64,000 nucleotides of DNA, from assembly GCA_964529975.1 (NCBI GenBank), contig CAZGXW010000002.1:40374-104373 (forward strand), in the 5' to 3' direction. The notes under the pieces were generated by a model. It did no database searches, was not told where the DNA came from, and was given only the letters and a program-made list of their open reading frames with translations. The stretch is from JADFMN01 sp964529975. GTDB lineage: Bacteria; Armatimonadota; Fimbriimonadia; Fimbriimonadales; Fimbriimonadaceae. Within the stretch, counting starts at the first letter, position 1. Each line of letters opens with the position of its first letter. The translations under genes and the position numbers were made by a program. Positions 1-8,179 of the stretch are shown one piece after another.

Positions 1-330
1 GCCCGGCGGCCAGCCGAGTTGACGACCGCCGATCAAGTGCGCGTGGAGGTGCGGGACCGTTTGTCCCGCCTCTGCGCCCTGGTTGATGACCAGCCGAAAG
101 CCGTTCGTGAGTCCCTCTTGCTCGGCGATCGTCTTTGCCGCGTTGAGGATGCGTTCGTGTTGGCCGTGTTCGGGGAGCGACGCGAGCCCTTCGGTCTCTT
201 CGCGCGTGACGATCAGCACGTGGACAGGCGCGACAGGGGCGATGTCGCGGAACGCGACGACGTGCTCGTCTTGGTACACGATCTCGCCCGGGATCTCGCC
301 ATTAATGATCTTGGTGAAGAGCGTGGGCAT
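1..330 (-). CDS. HIT-family hydrolase (partial at window edge)
   Basis: Histidine-triad protein of the HINT type, a small purine-nucleotide phosphoramidase/hydrolase. Residues 94-98 form the His-x-His-x-His triad (PHLHAHL) and the visible protein ends in the family's typical GWPPG tail at residue 110. It begins MPTLFTKIINGEIPG, which matches HINT N-termini. The stop codon lies just outside the window, so the gene is essentially complete. It starts 7 nt after the stop of the SPFH gene and is probably co-transcribed with it. The substrate cannot be told from sequence. Confidence 0.9.
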   Translation of the reverse strand, partial: MPTLFTKIINGEIPGEIVYQDEHVVAFRDIAPVAPVHVLIVTREETEGLASLPEHGQHERILNAAKTIAEQEGLTNGFRLVINQGAEAGQTVPHLHAHLIGGRQLGWPPG

Positions 331-337
331 GGCGCGA

Positions 338-1237
338 TTATGGCGCCGCGCCTTGTCGCATCAGCGACTGCAGGTCGATGATGTAGTTCCCGGCGCCGGA
401 GACTTGCGGAAGTTTGCCGTCCCACTTTGTGATCCACTCGCGTGCGACGACGAGCGAACCGCCTTGCACCCGAAGCGCTTCGGCGTTGAGTTCCGCGGCG
501 CGCGCCTCGCCCTCGGCCTTCGCGATCGCGGTCTGCTTCTCGAGTTCCGCCCTTTGCAGGACGTACTTCTGCTTCTCAGCCTCTTGCTGCGCAACCTGTT
601 TTGCTTCGATCGCTTTGTTGAACTCTGGCGAGAAGTCGAAGTTGGTGATCGAGAGCCCTCCAGGGTTGACGATCACGTCGTATGCGGCCAACCTGCGCGT
701 GATCTCGATCTCGACCTCGTTCTTGACCTTCGCCCGCTCCCTGATCAAGTCCTCTGCTGTGTACTTCGCCGTGACGACCTTGATCGCCTCTTGGACGGCG
801 GGATCGATGATTCGTGCTTTGTACTCCGTGCCGACCGATTGGTACAACTTCGAGACCTTCGCCGTGTCGACCCGGAAGTTGAGCGCAAGCGTCGTCGTGA
901 CGACTTGCAGGTCGCGCGAAGCCGCGCTCGCCTTGCTCTCTTCCTTCTGCGTTCGGACTTCCATAAGAACGACGGTGTCCATTCCTGGCACGATGAGATG
1001 GATGCCTTCGTCCAACTGCCCGCCTACGGCGCCGAAACGCAGAAGCACAGCCCTGTGCCCAGCAGGAACGATCGTGACCATCGACCAGAGCAGCCCTCCG
1101 ACGAACGCGACCACGCCAGCGCTCCGGAGCAGCCATGCGGCAGGCTTCAAATTCGTCGACTCCGACGTTTGCTTGTCCAGCGCCTTCACCATGAACGACG
1201 CGACGAACAGGATCACACCGAGCAGAATCAGCAACAT
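338..1237 (-). CDS. SPFH/prohibitin-family membrane protein (HflC/stomatin-like)
   Basis: A 299-residue protein with two hydrophobic N-terminal segments (about residues 1-17 and 33-57) followed by an SPFH/band-7 domain (about 57-230). An Ala/Glu/Lys-rich helical region follows (QQEAEKQKYVLQRAELEKQ), typical of prohibitins and flotillins. The family forms membrane-anchored ring or cage scaffolds that often modulate proteases such as FtsH. No hflK partner is present. It sits between mtaB and the HIT gene on the same strand. The prohibitin fold is clear; the specific role is not. Confidence 0.85.
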   Translation of the reverse strand: MLLILLGVILFVASFMVKALDKQTSESTNLKPAAWLLRSAGVVAFVGGLLWSMVTIVPAGHRAVLLRFGAVGGQLDEGIHLIVPGMDTVVLMEVRTQKEESKASAASRDLQVVTTTLALNFRVDTAKVSKLYQSVGTEYKARIIDPAVQEAIKVVTAKYTAEDLIRERAKVKNEVEIEITRRLAAYDVIVNPGGLSITNFDFSPEFNKAIEAKQVAQQEAEKQKYVLQRAELEKQTAIAKAEGEARAAELNAEALRVQGGSLVVAREWITKWDGKLPQVSGAGNYIIDLQSLMRQGAAP

Positions 1238-1316
1238 TTCATTCCCTCATTACGCAGCGTGCTGCGCCATCCGAAGATACGGACGTTGCAGACGGGGGGA
1301 TACGGAGTCCTAATCT

Positions 1317-2606
1317 TCAGACAAGCCGCAGCGTCTCGACTGGCCCGCCGACGACCTCGCCGTAGGCGACGCCCTCCCGCTCTTCGTCGAGGCGGACCCA
1401 CTGCATGGTGCGGGCGAACGCGGTCGGGCCGGCGGCTCGGACCGTGATACCGTTGTCGGCCGAGCCCTCGAGCACGCCGGGCTTGCCTTCGAACAGCACA
1501 CGCACCGTCCGTCCCAGGAACTTCCGAACATGGGCGCCGGCCGTCTCGCTTGTGATAGAGGTCAGCGCTTCGGCGCGCGCCTTCTTCTCGTCCGGGGAGA
1601 CGGGGTCGCCCCACTGGTCGGCAGGCGTTCCGTGTCGCGGAGAGAAGCGGAACACATGGGCCTTGAGGTAGCCAACCGTTCTTGCGACGTGCATCGAAGA
1701 CTCGAACCTCTCGGGGGTCTCCGTTGGAAACCCGACCATGACGTCGGTCGTGATGGAGACGTCCGGCAGCCGCTGATAAAGGCGAGCACAGAGCGCGAGG
1801 TAGTCCGTCTGCGTGTACCGCCGGTTCATGTCTCGGAGCACTTGCGTGTCGCCGCTCTGCAGAGGTATGTGGAAGTGCGGGACGACGACGCCATCCTGCG
1901 CAAGTGCGATCAACGCGTCGGTGACTTGGTGCATCTCGATGGACGAGATGCGTATGCGGGCTAGCCCAGACTCGCGGGCGAGCAGCGCCACGATCTCTTC
2001 AAAGGTCTTCCCTCCGCTCCCCGTTTGAGGGCCGTACGCACCGATGAGGACTCCCGTCAGGACGGCCTCTTGGTAGCCTTGTTGCGCGAGCGACTGGGCT
2101 TCTGCGAGGATTTCGTGCCATGGACGCGAGCGCATCCCAGGGCGGGTGAACGGGATCGAACAATAGGAACAGAGCACGTCGCACCCGTCTTGCAGTTTCA
2201 ACGTCGCGCGCGTGCGTCCTGCGTCCTTGGCTCGCGAGGACGCTCGCCCTCCCGGGTCGTGTCCGGGAAACGCCTTGAGGAACGCCGCGAGCGTGTCGAG
2301 TTTCTCGGCGTGGGGGACGAGCACGTCGGCGCCTGGCATGCGCTCGCCCTTGTTCAGGCCCATTTGCACCGCACAGCCGGTCACGACGACCTTTGCGCCT
2401 GGGTTCGTGCGGGTTGCGCGGCGGACGGTGTAGCGGCTTTTTGCCTCAGCGTCGCTGGTCACGCTGCAGGTGTTGATGACGTACACGTCTGCTCTGGAGT
2501 TGAACGGCACGACATCGAACCCGGCTGTCTCGAAGGATTCGAGGATCTTCTGGGTCTCGTACTGGTTCACCTTGCAGCCGAGGGTCGTGAACGCGGCGGT
2601 CGGCAC
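1317..2606 (-). CDS. mtaB: tRNA (t6A37) methylthiotransferase MtaB
   Basis: Radical-SAM methylthiotransferase converting t6A37 to ms2t6A37 in tRNAs. The N-terminal MTTase domain carries the three cluster cysteines C11, C47 and C78. The radical-SAM motif is C142-x3-C146-x2-C149 (GCDVLCSYCS). A C-terminal TRAM-like region follows. The 429-residue length fits the MtaB rather than the MiaB subgroup. The start is GTG at 2606; a TAGAAT box lies only 6 nt upstream, so the mRNA may be leaderless. The gene is divergent from lpxK. Confidence 0.92.
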   Translation of the reverse strand: MPTAAFTTLGCKVNQYETQKILESFETAGFDVVPFNSRADVYVINTCSVTSDAEAKSRYTVRRATRTNPGAKVVVTGCAVQMGLNKGERMPGADVLVPHAEKLDTLAAFLKAFPGHDPGGRASSRAKDAGRTRATLKLQDGCDVLCSYCSIPFTRPGMRSRPWHEILAEAQSLAQQGYQEAVLTGVLIGAYGPQTGSGGKTFEEIVALLARESGLARIRISSIEMHQVTDALIALAQDGVVVPHFHIPLQSGDTQVLRDMNRRYTQTDYLALCARLYQRLPDVSITTDVMVGFPTETPERFESSMHVARTVGYLKAHVFRFSPRHGTPADQWGDPVSPDEKKARAEALTSITSETAGAHVRKFLGRTVRVLFEGKPGVLEGSADNGITVRAAGPTAFARTMQWVRLDEEREGVAYGEVVGGPVETLRLV

Positions 2607-2626
2607 AGCTGGATTCTAGCCTGGTC

Positions 2627-2648
2627 CAGGTTCAATGGGAGGAACCTG
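2627..2648. repeat. Intergenic inverted repeat CAGGTTC/GAACCTG
   Basis: CAGGTTC (2627-2633) and GAACCTG (2642-2648) form a 7-bp inverted repeat with an 8-nt spacer in the mtaB/lpxK divergent region. Similar GGTTC/GAACC repeats occur at 24102-24113 and 34580-34620. It may be an operator or a short dispersed repeat; the function is unknown. Confidence 0.4.
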
Positions 2649-2667
2649 CCAAACTCTAAGGAGGCGG

Positions 2668-3642
2668 ATGGGAATCGACTGGCAGAGAATTTGGCGGGAG
2701 AAAGGCACGGAAGCGATCCTGCTCTTGCCACTTTCGCTCCTTTATGCCAGCGGTTGGGTGATCTACGAACTCCTCTATCGGCTTGGGGTCAAGAAGCCAT
2801 TGCGCCCCCATTCGCCCGTGGTTTGTGTCGGGAACCTGATCGCGGGAGGGGCGGGCAAGACCCCAGTGACGGTCTTTGTCGCCAAGACGCTTGCGACAAT
2901 CGACCGAAAAGTGGTGGTCTCGGTGAACGGGTACGGCTCACCACGACAGGACAACGCGCACGCTGCACCGAGCGGGCCGCTCGACGCCCGCGAGTGGGGC
3001 GACGAGGCTGCGCTGATGCGCGAGAAACTACCGGACGTCCCTTTGATCGTCGGTCGCGACCGCGTCCGCGCAGCGCAGATCTGCCGCGACCTGCACCCCG
3101 AAGCGGTGTTGCTGCTCGACGACGGCTACCAGCACTTGCCCTTGCACAAGGACGTGACGATCCTTCTCGATCCGGACGACATCGACAACAGGTGGTGCAT
3201 GCCGAGCGGGCCGTACCGCGAACCACGCGGGACGGGGCGCCTGCGAGCGTCGACGGTCGTGCCGGGGCAGTTCACGATGAGCGCACCCATGCTCTCGCTG
3301 TGCACGCCTGAGGGTGAGACGGTGTCGGTCGAGGGCGCCGTCAACGCGCTGTGCGCGGTCGCGCGGCCCGAGCGGTTCATCGACACTTTGGAGCGACTGG
3401 GCCACAAGGTCGCGAACGAGAAACTGCTACCCGACCACGACGACTTGCGCGCGAAGCGGTTGTTTGTCGGGCTCGACCCGACTTTGCCGCTCGTAGTGAC
3501 GGAGAAGGACTGGATGAAACTCAAGCACCGCACGGACCTCGCTGTGTGGACGGTGCTCGTCGCGAAGTACGACGTGCAGTTGGAGCCCGTCGACAGCTTC
3601 CGACTTTGGCTCAGGGACAGGCTCGATGGCGTCCAGTCTTAA
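2668..3642 (+). CDS. lpxK: Tetraacyldisaccharide 4'-kinase LpxK
   Basis: Inner-membrane kinase that phosphorylates the 4' position of the lipid A disaccharide. There is a hydrophobic N-terminal segment (about residues 16-38), then a P-loop of the LpxK form GNLIAGGAGKTP at about residues 55-66, and the C-terminal TEKDWMKL motif. I chose ATG 2668 because AAGGAGG lies at 2658-2664; an upstream in-frame ATG at 2635 would add 11 residues and lacks an SD. The length is 324 aa, normal for the family. It is first in a lipid A/core operon and overlaps the next gene by 17 nt. Confidence 0.93.
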   Translation: MGIDWQRIWREKGTEAILLLPLSLLYASGWVIYELLYRLGVKKPLRPHSPVVCVGNLIAGGAGKTPVTVFVAKTLATIDRKVVVSVNGYGSPRQDNAHAAPSGPLDAREWGDEAALMREKLPDVPLIVGRDRVRAAQICRDLHPEAVLLLDDGYQHLPLHKDVTILLDPDDIDNRWCMPSGPYREPRGTGRLRASTVVPGQFTMSAPMLSLCTPEGETVSVEGAVNALCAVARPERFIDTLERLGHKVANEKLLPDHDDLRAKRLFVGLDPTLPLVVTEKDWMKLKHRTDLAVWTVLVAKYDVQLEPVDSFRLWLRDRLDGVQS

Positions 3643-4522
3643 GCGGTTCCAGGGAAAGGCGGCGGCGTGGCTTTTGCGACGCATCCAGCGGTGGCTGTTG
3701 CGCAAGCCGTACCTCGACGCGCTCGCGACGGGCGAGCGGCTCGGGCGTCGCATCTGGCAGTTCGCAAAGCGGCGGCGGTTGACGGGCGAGCGAAACCTGC
3801 GGATGGCCTTCCCCGCCATGACCGCCGAAGAGGCGCACGTCACTTGCCGACGGGTGTTCGAGAACTTCGGTCGGTCTTCCGCCGACTTCTTGATCGGTCT
3901 CGACCGTACAAAGGAGCAGATCGAGGAGACGACGACGATCGAGGGCGTTGAGCACCTCGACGCCGCGCTCGCCAAAGGAAAGGGCGCGATCCTTCTGACC
4001 GCCCACTTTGGAAACTGGGAGCGGGTCGCCGCGTGGATGGTGCTGAGCGGCTACAAACTCGCCGTGATCGCACGGGACGCGGACGACCAGGGCGTGAACG
4101 CGCTGGTCAACCAATTGCGGGAGGGGCCGGGGACCGAGGTGATCTCACGAGGAAAGGCTGCTCGCGCGAGCATCGAACGGTTGCGACGCAACGAGATCGT
4201 AGGGATTCTGCCTGACCAGAACGCGAACGAGGTGTACATCCCGTTCTTTGGTAAGCCCGCAGGGACGGTGCTCGGCCCCGGCGTGCTTTCGGAGCGGACC
4301 GGGGCGACGGTCCAGCCCGTGTTCTGCCATTACGAGGGAAATGGTCGGTTCCATATCAGGTTCCTGCCGCACGTCGTGGCTGACGAGGGCTACACGACCA
4401 AGGGCGAGGGAATGATGCGCGCGATCAATCGCTTGCTCGAAAACGTGGTCCGCGAGCACCCGGACCAGTGGCTTTGGTTCCACGACCGATGGCGCAATGC
4501 GCGGCGCAAGGGGCTACTTTGA
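3626..4522 (+). CDS. Lipid A biosynthesis lauroyl/myristoyl-type acyltransferase (LpxL/LpxM family)
   Basis: LPLAT-family acyltransferase of 298 aa that would add a secondary acyl chain to lipid A at the inner membrane. The catalytic HX4E motif is HFGNWE with H127 and E132. Later motifs, GILPDQN around residue 193 and a Trp/His-rich end (DQWLWFHDRW), are typical of LpxL/HtrB. It overlaps lpxK by 17 nt and its TGA overlaps the TTG of the heptosyltransferase gene, indicating tight translational coupling. Acyl-chain specificity cannot be assigned. Confidence 0.9.
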   Translation: MASSLKRFQGKAAAWLLRRIQRWLLRKPYLDALATGERLGRRIWQFAKRRRLTGERNLRMAFPAMTAEEAHVTCRRVFENFGRSSADFLIGLDRTKEQIEETTTIEGVEHLDAALAKGKGAILLTAHFGNWERVAAWMVLSGYKLAVIARDADDQGVNALVNQLREGPGTEVISRGKAARASIERLRRNEIVGILPDQNANEVYIPFFGKPAGTVLGPGVLSERTGATVQPVFCHYEGNGRFHIRFLPHVVADEGYTTKGEGMMRAINRLLENVVREHPDQWLWFHDRWRNARRKGLL

Positions 4523-5451
4523 GGTTCTTGATCTCGCGCCTGTCTTCGCTTGGCGATGTCGTGTGCACGCTCCCGGCGGCAGTTGCGCTGAAGTCGTCGT
4601 TTCCGGACTGCGAGATCGTGTGGTGCGTCGACAAGCGGTTTGCAGGGATCGTCGAACTGTGCGCGTCGGTGGACCAGGTGGTCCACGTTCCGAAGGCCGG
4701 ATCAGAACGCAAGGCGGTCTTGAAAACATTGGGCGAGTTCGATGCGGCGTTCGACCTGCAGGGGCTGCTCAAGAGCGCGTTGGTCGTAGCAGGGGTGCGG
4801 GCGAGGCGCAAACTCGGCTACCACTGGCAGCGCGAGGGCTCTTGGCTGTTCTCGCAGCGGGTGGTGCCCGATCCCACGTCGTTGCACGTGACCGACCAGT
4901 ATGTGGACGTCGTCCGTGCGTTTGGTGCGACGTGCGACCGCGCAGAGTTCGGACTGAAGCCGATCGATGAGGACGTCGCAAAGGTGCGCGCGATGCTGCC
5001 GGTCGGGCGCGATCTCGTAGTCTGCAACGCGGGTGCGGGCTGGGCGACGAAGCGCTGGCCGGCCCACCATTTCGCCCGCCTGGCCGACGACCTGGACGCG
5101 TCAGGGTTCCGTGTGGCGTTTCTGGGTGCGAGCGGCGACCGCGCCGCGTACGAGGAGGTCAAATCGCACGGCGCGGCGAACGCGATCGATCTGGTGGGTA
5201 AGACGAACGTGCGCGAACTGGTCTCCCTGATCTCGTTGGCCAAGGCCCATGTCGGGGGCGACACGGGCAGCACACACATCGCGGCGGCCCTGGGTGTACC
5301 CGCAGTCGGGCTGTACTCGATCACTAGGCCGGAGCGGTCGTGCCCCTATGGGCAACGCGGAAACACCTTGTACGAACCGTTAGGGCTAGACAGGATCGGT
5401 CCTGAGAGGGCATTTGAGGCGGTCCGTGCGGCCATCGGCCAGAATGAATAG
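4519..5451 (+). CDS. GT9 heptosyltransferase (WaaC/WaaF-like)
   Basis: A 310-residue glycosyltransferase family 9 protein likely transferring ADP-heptose to the LPS inner core. It begins LRFLISRLSSLGD, the classic WaaC/F/RfaQ start, and carries the C-terminal sugar-nucleotide motif GGDTGSTHIAAALG. I prefer TTG 4519, which overlaps the upstream TGA (TTGA) and follows an AAGGGG stretch; ATGs at 4468 and 4489 would add residues absent from relatives. The neighbouring rfaE2-type gene supports a heptose role. Acceptor specificity is unknown. Confidence 0.88.
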   Translation: MRFLISRLSSLGDVVCTLPAAVALKSSFPDCEIVWCVDKRFAGIVELCASVDQVVHVPKAGSERKAVLKTLGEFDAAFDLQGLLKSALVVAGVRARRKLGYHWQREGSWLFSQRVVPDPTSLHVTDQYVDVVRAFGATCDRAEFGLKPIDEDVAKVRAMLPVGRDLVVCNAGAGWATKRWPAHHFARLADDLDASGFRVAFLGASGDRAAYEEVKSHGAANAIDLVGKTNVRELVSLISLAKAHVGGDTGSTHIAAALGVPAVGLYSITRPERSCPYGQRGNTLYEPLGLDRIGPERAFEAVRAAIGQNE

Positions 5452-5905
5452 CCGGATGGACGTGTGGGCCGAGATCGAGGAAGCGCGCAAGGGGCGGACG
5501 GTCGTGTTCACCAACGGAGTGTTCGACGTGCTGCACACCGGCCATTTGTCGCTCTTGCTCGCGGCCAAGTCGATGGGCGATGTTCTCGTCGTCGGTCTGA
5601 ACTCAGACGCGAGCGCGCGACGGCTTGGCAAAGGGCCGGACAGGCCGATCAACACGCTTTCCGATCGCGCCGCGCTGGTCGGAGCCCTCAAGCCCGTGGA
5701 CTTCGTCGTGCCGTTCGACGAAGACACGCCGATCGAGACGCTAGAGCGGCTGCGGCCGGACGTGCATGTTAAAGGCGGCGACTACGACGCCGACGCTTTG
5801 CCCGAGACGCCGACGGTGCGGGCGTACGGCGGCCGCGTGGTCATCGTGCCCTTGGTGGCGGGGCGTTCTAGCACGGACACGATTCGGAGGATGGGCAAGG
5901 AGTGA
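5444..5905 (+). CDS. rfaE2: D-glycero-beta-D-manno-heptose 1-phosphate adenylyltransferase (RfaE2/HldE C-domain type)
   Basis: Cytidylyltransferase-fold enzyme making ADP-D-glycero-beta-D-manno-heptose. It has TNGVFDVLHTGHL with the nucleotide-binding HxGH (H31, H34) and ends in GRSSTDTIRRM, both typical of HldE C-terminal domains. At about 153 aa it is a stand-alone adenylyltransferase with no fused kinase domain; no heptokinase (hldA/rfaE1) is in the window. The start is uncertain between ATG 5444, which overlaps the upstream stop, and ATG 5456. It sits directly after the heptosyltransferase gene. Confidence 0.88.
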   Translation: MNSRMDVWAEIEEARKGRTVVFTNGVFDVLHTGHLSLLLAAKSMGDVLVVGLNSDASARRLGKGPDRPINTLSDRAALVGALKPVDFVVPFDEDTPIETLERLRPDVHVKGGDYDADALPETPTVRAYGGRVVIVPLVAGRSSTDTIRRMGKE

Positions 5906-6630
5906 AGGCCTTCGAGGTCGGCAAGGGCGAGCGCGTGCTGTTCGCGTTCACGCACCCGGACGACGAACTCGCCGTGACCGCGTTCCTGACTCGATTGATG
6001 GCGAAGGGCGTACCGGTGCACGTCACGTGGAGCCATTCGACGGCTGTGCGCGAGGCGGAGTCTCGCGCTGCGCTCGGCTCCATCGGGGTGCCGAACGATG
6101 CAATGACGTTCTACGACGCGGCGGACGGCCACGTGATCGACGCAATCGGCGACCTACGCACGAAGTTCAAGGTCACACTGAAGAAGTTCGCACCCACCCG
6201 CGTCGTCACACACGCCTTCGAGCAGGGCCACATCGACCATGACGCGACGAACCTGCTCGTGAACCTGTGCTTCGACGGTCCGGTGTTCGAGGCGCCGTTC
6301 TATCACACGTACCTCACGAAGATGCCTCGGCTGTACCGCTTCTCGACTCACGAGGGCGAGCAAACAATCGCGCTGACGCCAGAGGAGCGCAAGACGAAGA
6401 AGCGATTGGTGACGATGTACCCAAGCCAGACGGTGCGCCGGAACGTCGTCGTGTACGAACTGGCGCACGCGGTTACGCTGAGACGGCCGCCGCTCTTCCA
6501 AGTCGAAAGAATGCGCTTGCAGACGCACAAGGACTTCCTGAAGCCTAACCACCCGCACGCGCTTGCGAAGCGCGTCGAGCGGTGTGCGACCTGGCGCCGG
6601 TGGGTAGCCGGCGCGAAGAAGCACCTATGA
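5902..6630 (+). CDS. PIG-L/LmbE-family N-deacetylase
   Basis: Zinc-dependent de-N-acetylase of 242 aa. Metal and catalytic motifs are HPDDE at residues 18-22 and HIDHD with H110 and H113. The start is GTG 5902, overlapping the TGA of the rfaE2-type gene (GTGA). The family deacetylates N-acetylglucosaminyl lipids or thiol precursors (PIG-L, MshB, BshB). Its place at the end of a lipid A/heptose operon suggests a glycolipid or LPS-sugar substrate, which is inference. Its 3' end overlaps the convergent gene by 6 nt. Confidence 0.88.
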   Translation: MKAFEVGKGERVLFAFTHPDDELAVTAFLTRLMAKGVPVHVTWSHSTAVREAESRAALGSIGVPNDAMTFYDAADGHVIDAIGDLRTKFKVTLKKFAPTRVVTHAFEQGHIDHDATNLLVNLCFDGPVFEAPFYHTYLTKMPRLYRFSTHEGEQTIALTPEERKTKKRLVTMYPSQTVRRNVVVYELAHAVTLRRPPLFQVERMRLQTHKDFLKPNHPHALAKRVERCATWRRWVAGAKKHL

Positions 6631-8169
6631 ACCGGACTTCATGTAAGGGCTGAACTTCGGTTGTCCGAAGTCGCCGGGTCCTGAGAGGTTGCGCTCGCCG
6701 GAGCCGTCTGCGTTGATCACAAATATCTGGCTGTCACCCGAGGGGCCAACCTTGCTGTAGACGATCTTCGACCCGCTAGGATGCCAGTGTGGGTCGTAGA
6801 TCTGTCCTTGCACAAGCCGGCTTGCCGCACGAATTCCGCCGTCGAGCGGGACGACCGCGAGTTCGGTGGGTGTGAACATGAGGCGGTTGCTGACGCGGCC
6901 CACCGTGACTGCGATCTTCGAGCCGTCCGGCGAAAACGCCGGGTCGCGCATGGCGAGCGAGTCCTCTGTGCCGAAGACGTGGTCGACGCCCTTGGCCGCC
7001 TTGCCCGACTTTGAGTAGAACACGATCTTGCTGGTGTCACCGACCAGGACTTGGGATAGGGCTGCGTAGAGTTCTTGGAAGGTCGTTGTCGGCGTGCCAT
7101 TGACGGACGTCACGACGTCGCCGGTCTGCATCCCCATCGTCGCGCCTGGCGAGCCCGGCGGCACTTGGAGGACGAGCACGCCGTTCACGGTGGAGGGGAC
7201 CGCGTGTTCGGTCCGCAGTTCGGGCGTGAGATCGACCAACTGGACTCCCAGGTCGGCGGTGTCTGTGAAGAGGATCAGCGGCGGCGGGACTCGTCCGTCG
7301 TCGCCGACCTCAACGACGTACACGGCGTTACGAAACGGTTTGTAGGCCTTGCCGTTTCGCATCATTTCTTGAGGGACAGCGGCCGGGTCGACGAACTCGA
7401 AGCCTTGGATCGAGACCACGGCCCTTCCGTCCGGAGCGACGTCGAACTGGATGGACTGTCCGGCGAGGATGGGCTGGGGGCCGACCGGGACGTCGCCCAA
7501 CTGCTCCATGTAGTTGATCACGAAGATCTCGTTCGACTCGCCTTGAATGACCGAGTAGATGACCTTGCGGTCTTTGCCCCAGGCCGCCTTCTTGAAACTG
7601 GTGCCGATTCTTTCGTAGGCGACCTTCATGGCGTCGGCCATGCTTTCTTGTTCGCCGCCCGCACCTTGGAACTCCGTGGGCGGGAGGGTCTGGCGGGTGG
7701 ACTTGCTGGATTGGTCGAACGTGAACACGTTGCCGCCTAGGGTGATCAAAGCGCTGTTGGCCTCGTTTGGCCAGCCCGGAGGGCCGAAGGAGGGGCTGCC
7801 CGCGCTGCGGTCGCTGGTGTAACGGTTCTCGACGGCGTTGGTCGCGAGGTTCCAGCGATAGAGGTTGTTCGACCTGTTCGCCCTGTTGCTGGAGAAGAAC
7901 ACGCGTTGTCCGTCTGGACGCCACACAGGATCGACGTCTTGTGCGCCTTCTGTGTGGTCCGGGGCGACGCGCTTCTTGCCACTGTCCTCGAACACGACGA
8001 TCTGGCTGCTGCCGTCTTCGAGGTACTCGACGGCCGCAACCATGTCGGTGGAGTCGAGGCTGCCACGGTCGGGATCCTTCGTCCATTCGCGGAACCAGCC
8101 GTACGCCAAGTACAGCGCGGCGATGGCGAAAAGGCCGATCACCATTCGGACGACGATCTTGTTCTTCAT
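6625..8169 (-). CDS. Membrane-anchored TolB-like beta-propeller protein with inserted PDZ domain
   Basis: A 514-residue protein with one N-terminal signal/anchor helix (about residues 8-24), then WD40-like TolB/PD40 blades marked by repeats such as DPVWRPDGQRVFF, DPAFSPDGSKIAV and DPHWHPSGSKIVY. Between the blade groups lies a PDZ-like domain (about residues 335-400) with VLQVPPGSPGATMGMQTGD. It is probably periplasmic, acting as a binding or scaffold protein. No protease or enzyme motif is seen. It ends 6 nt inside the convergent PIG-L gene and starts 10 nt after fmt. Confidence 0.75.
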   Translation of the reverse strand: MKNKIVVRMVIGLFAIAALYLAYGWFREWTKDPDRGSLDSTDMVAAVEYLEDGSSQIVVFEDSGKKRVAPDHTEGAQDVDPVWRPDGQRVFFSSNRANRSNNLYRWNLATNAVENRYTSDRSAGSPSFGPPGWPNEANSALITLGGNVFTFDQSSKSTRQTLPPTEFQGAGGEQESMADAMKVAYERIGTSFKKAAWGKDRKVIYSVIQGESNEIFVINYMEQLGDVPVGPQPILAGQSIQFDVAPDGRAVVSIQGFEFVDPAAVPQEMMRNGKAYKPFRNAVYVVEVGDDGRVPPPLILFTDTADLGVQLVDLTPELRTEHAVPSTVNGVLVLQVPPGSPGATMGMQTGDVVTSVNGTPTTTFQELYAALSQVLVGDTSKIVFYSKSGKAAKGVDHVFGTEDSLAMRDPAFSPDGSKIAVTVGRVSNRLMFTPTELAVVPLDGGIRAASRLVQGQIYDPHWHPSGSKIVYSKVGPSGDSQIFVINADGSGERNLSGPGDFGQPKFSPYMKSGS

Positions 8170-8179
8170 GGGCAGTTTC

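Noticed and set aside
83..1447. Long plus-strand open frame (454 codons) over the SPFH gene and mtaB end
   Set aside because: It is antisense to well-supported genes and has Arg/Asp-rich, family-less content typical of GC-rich shadow frames.
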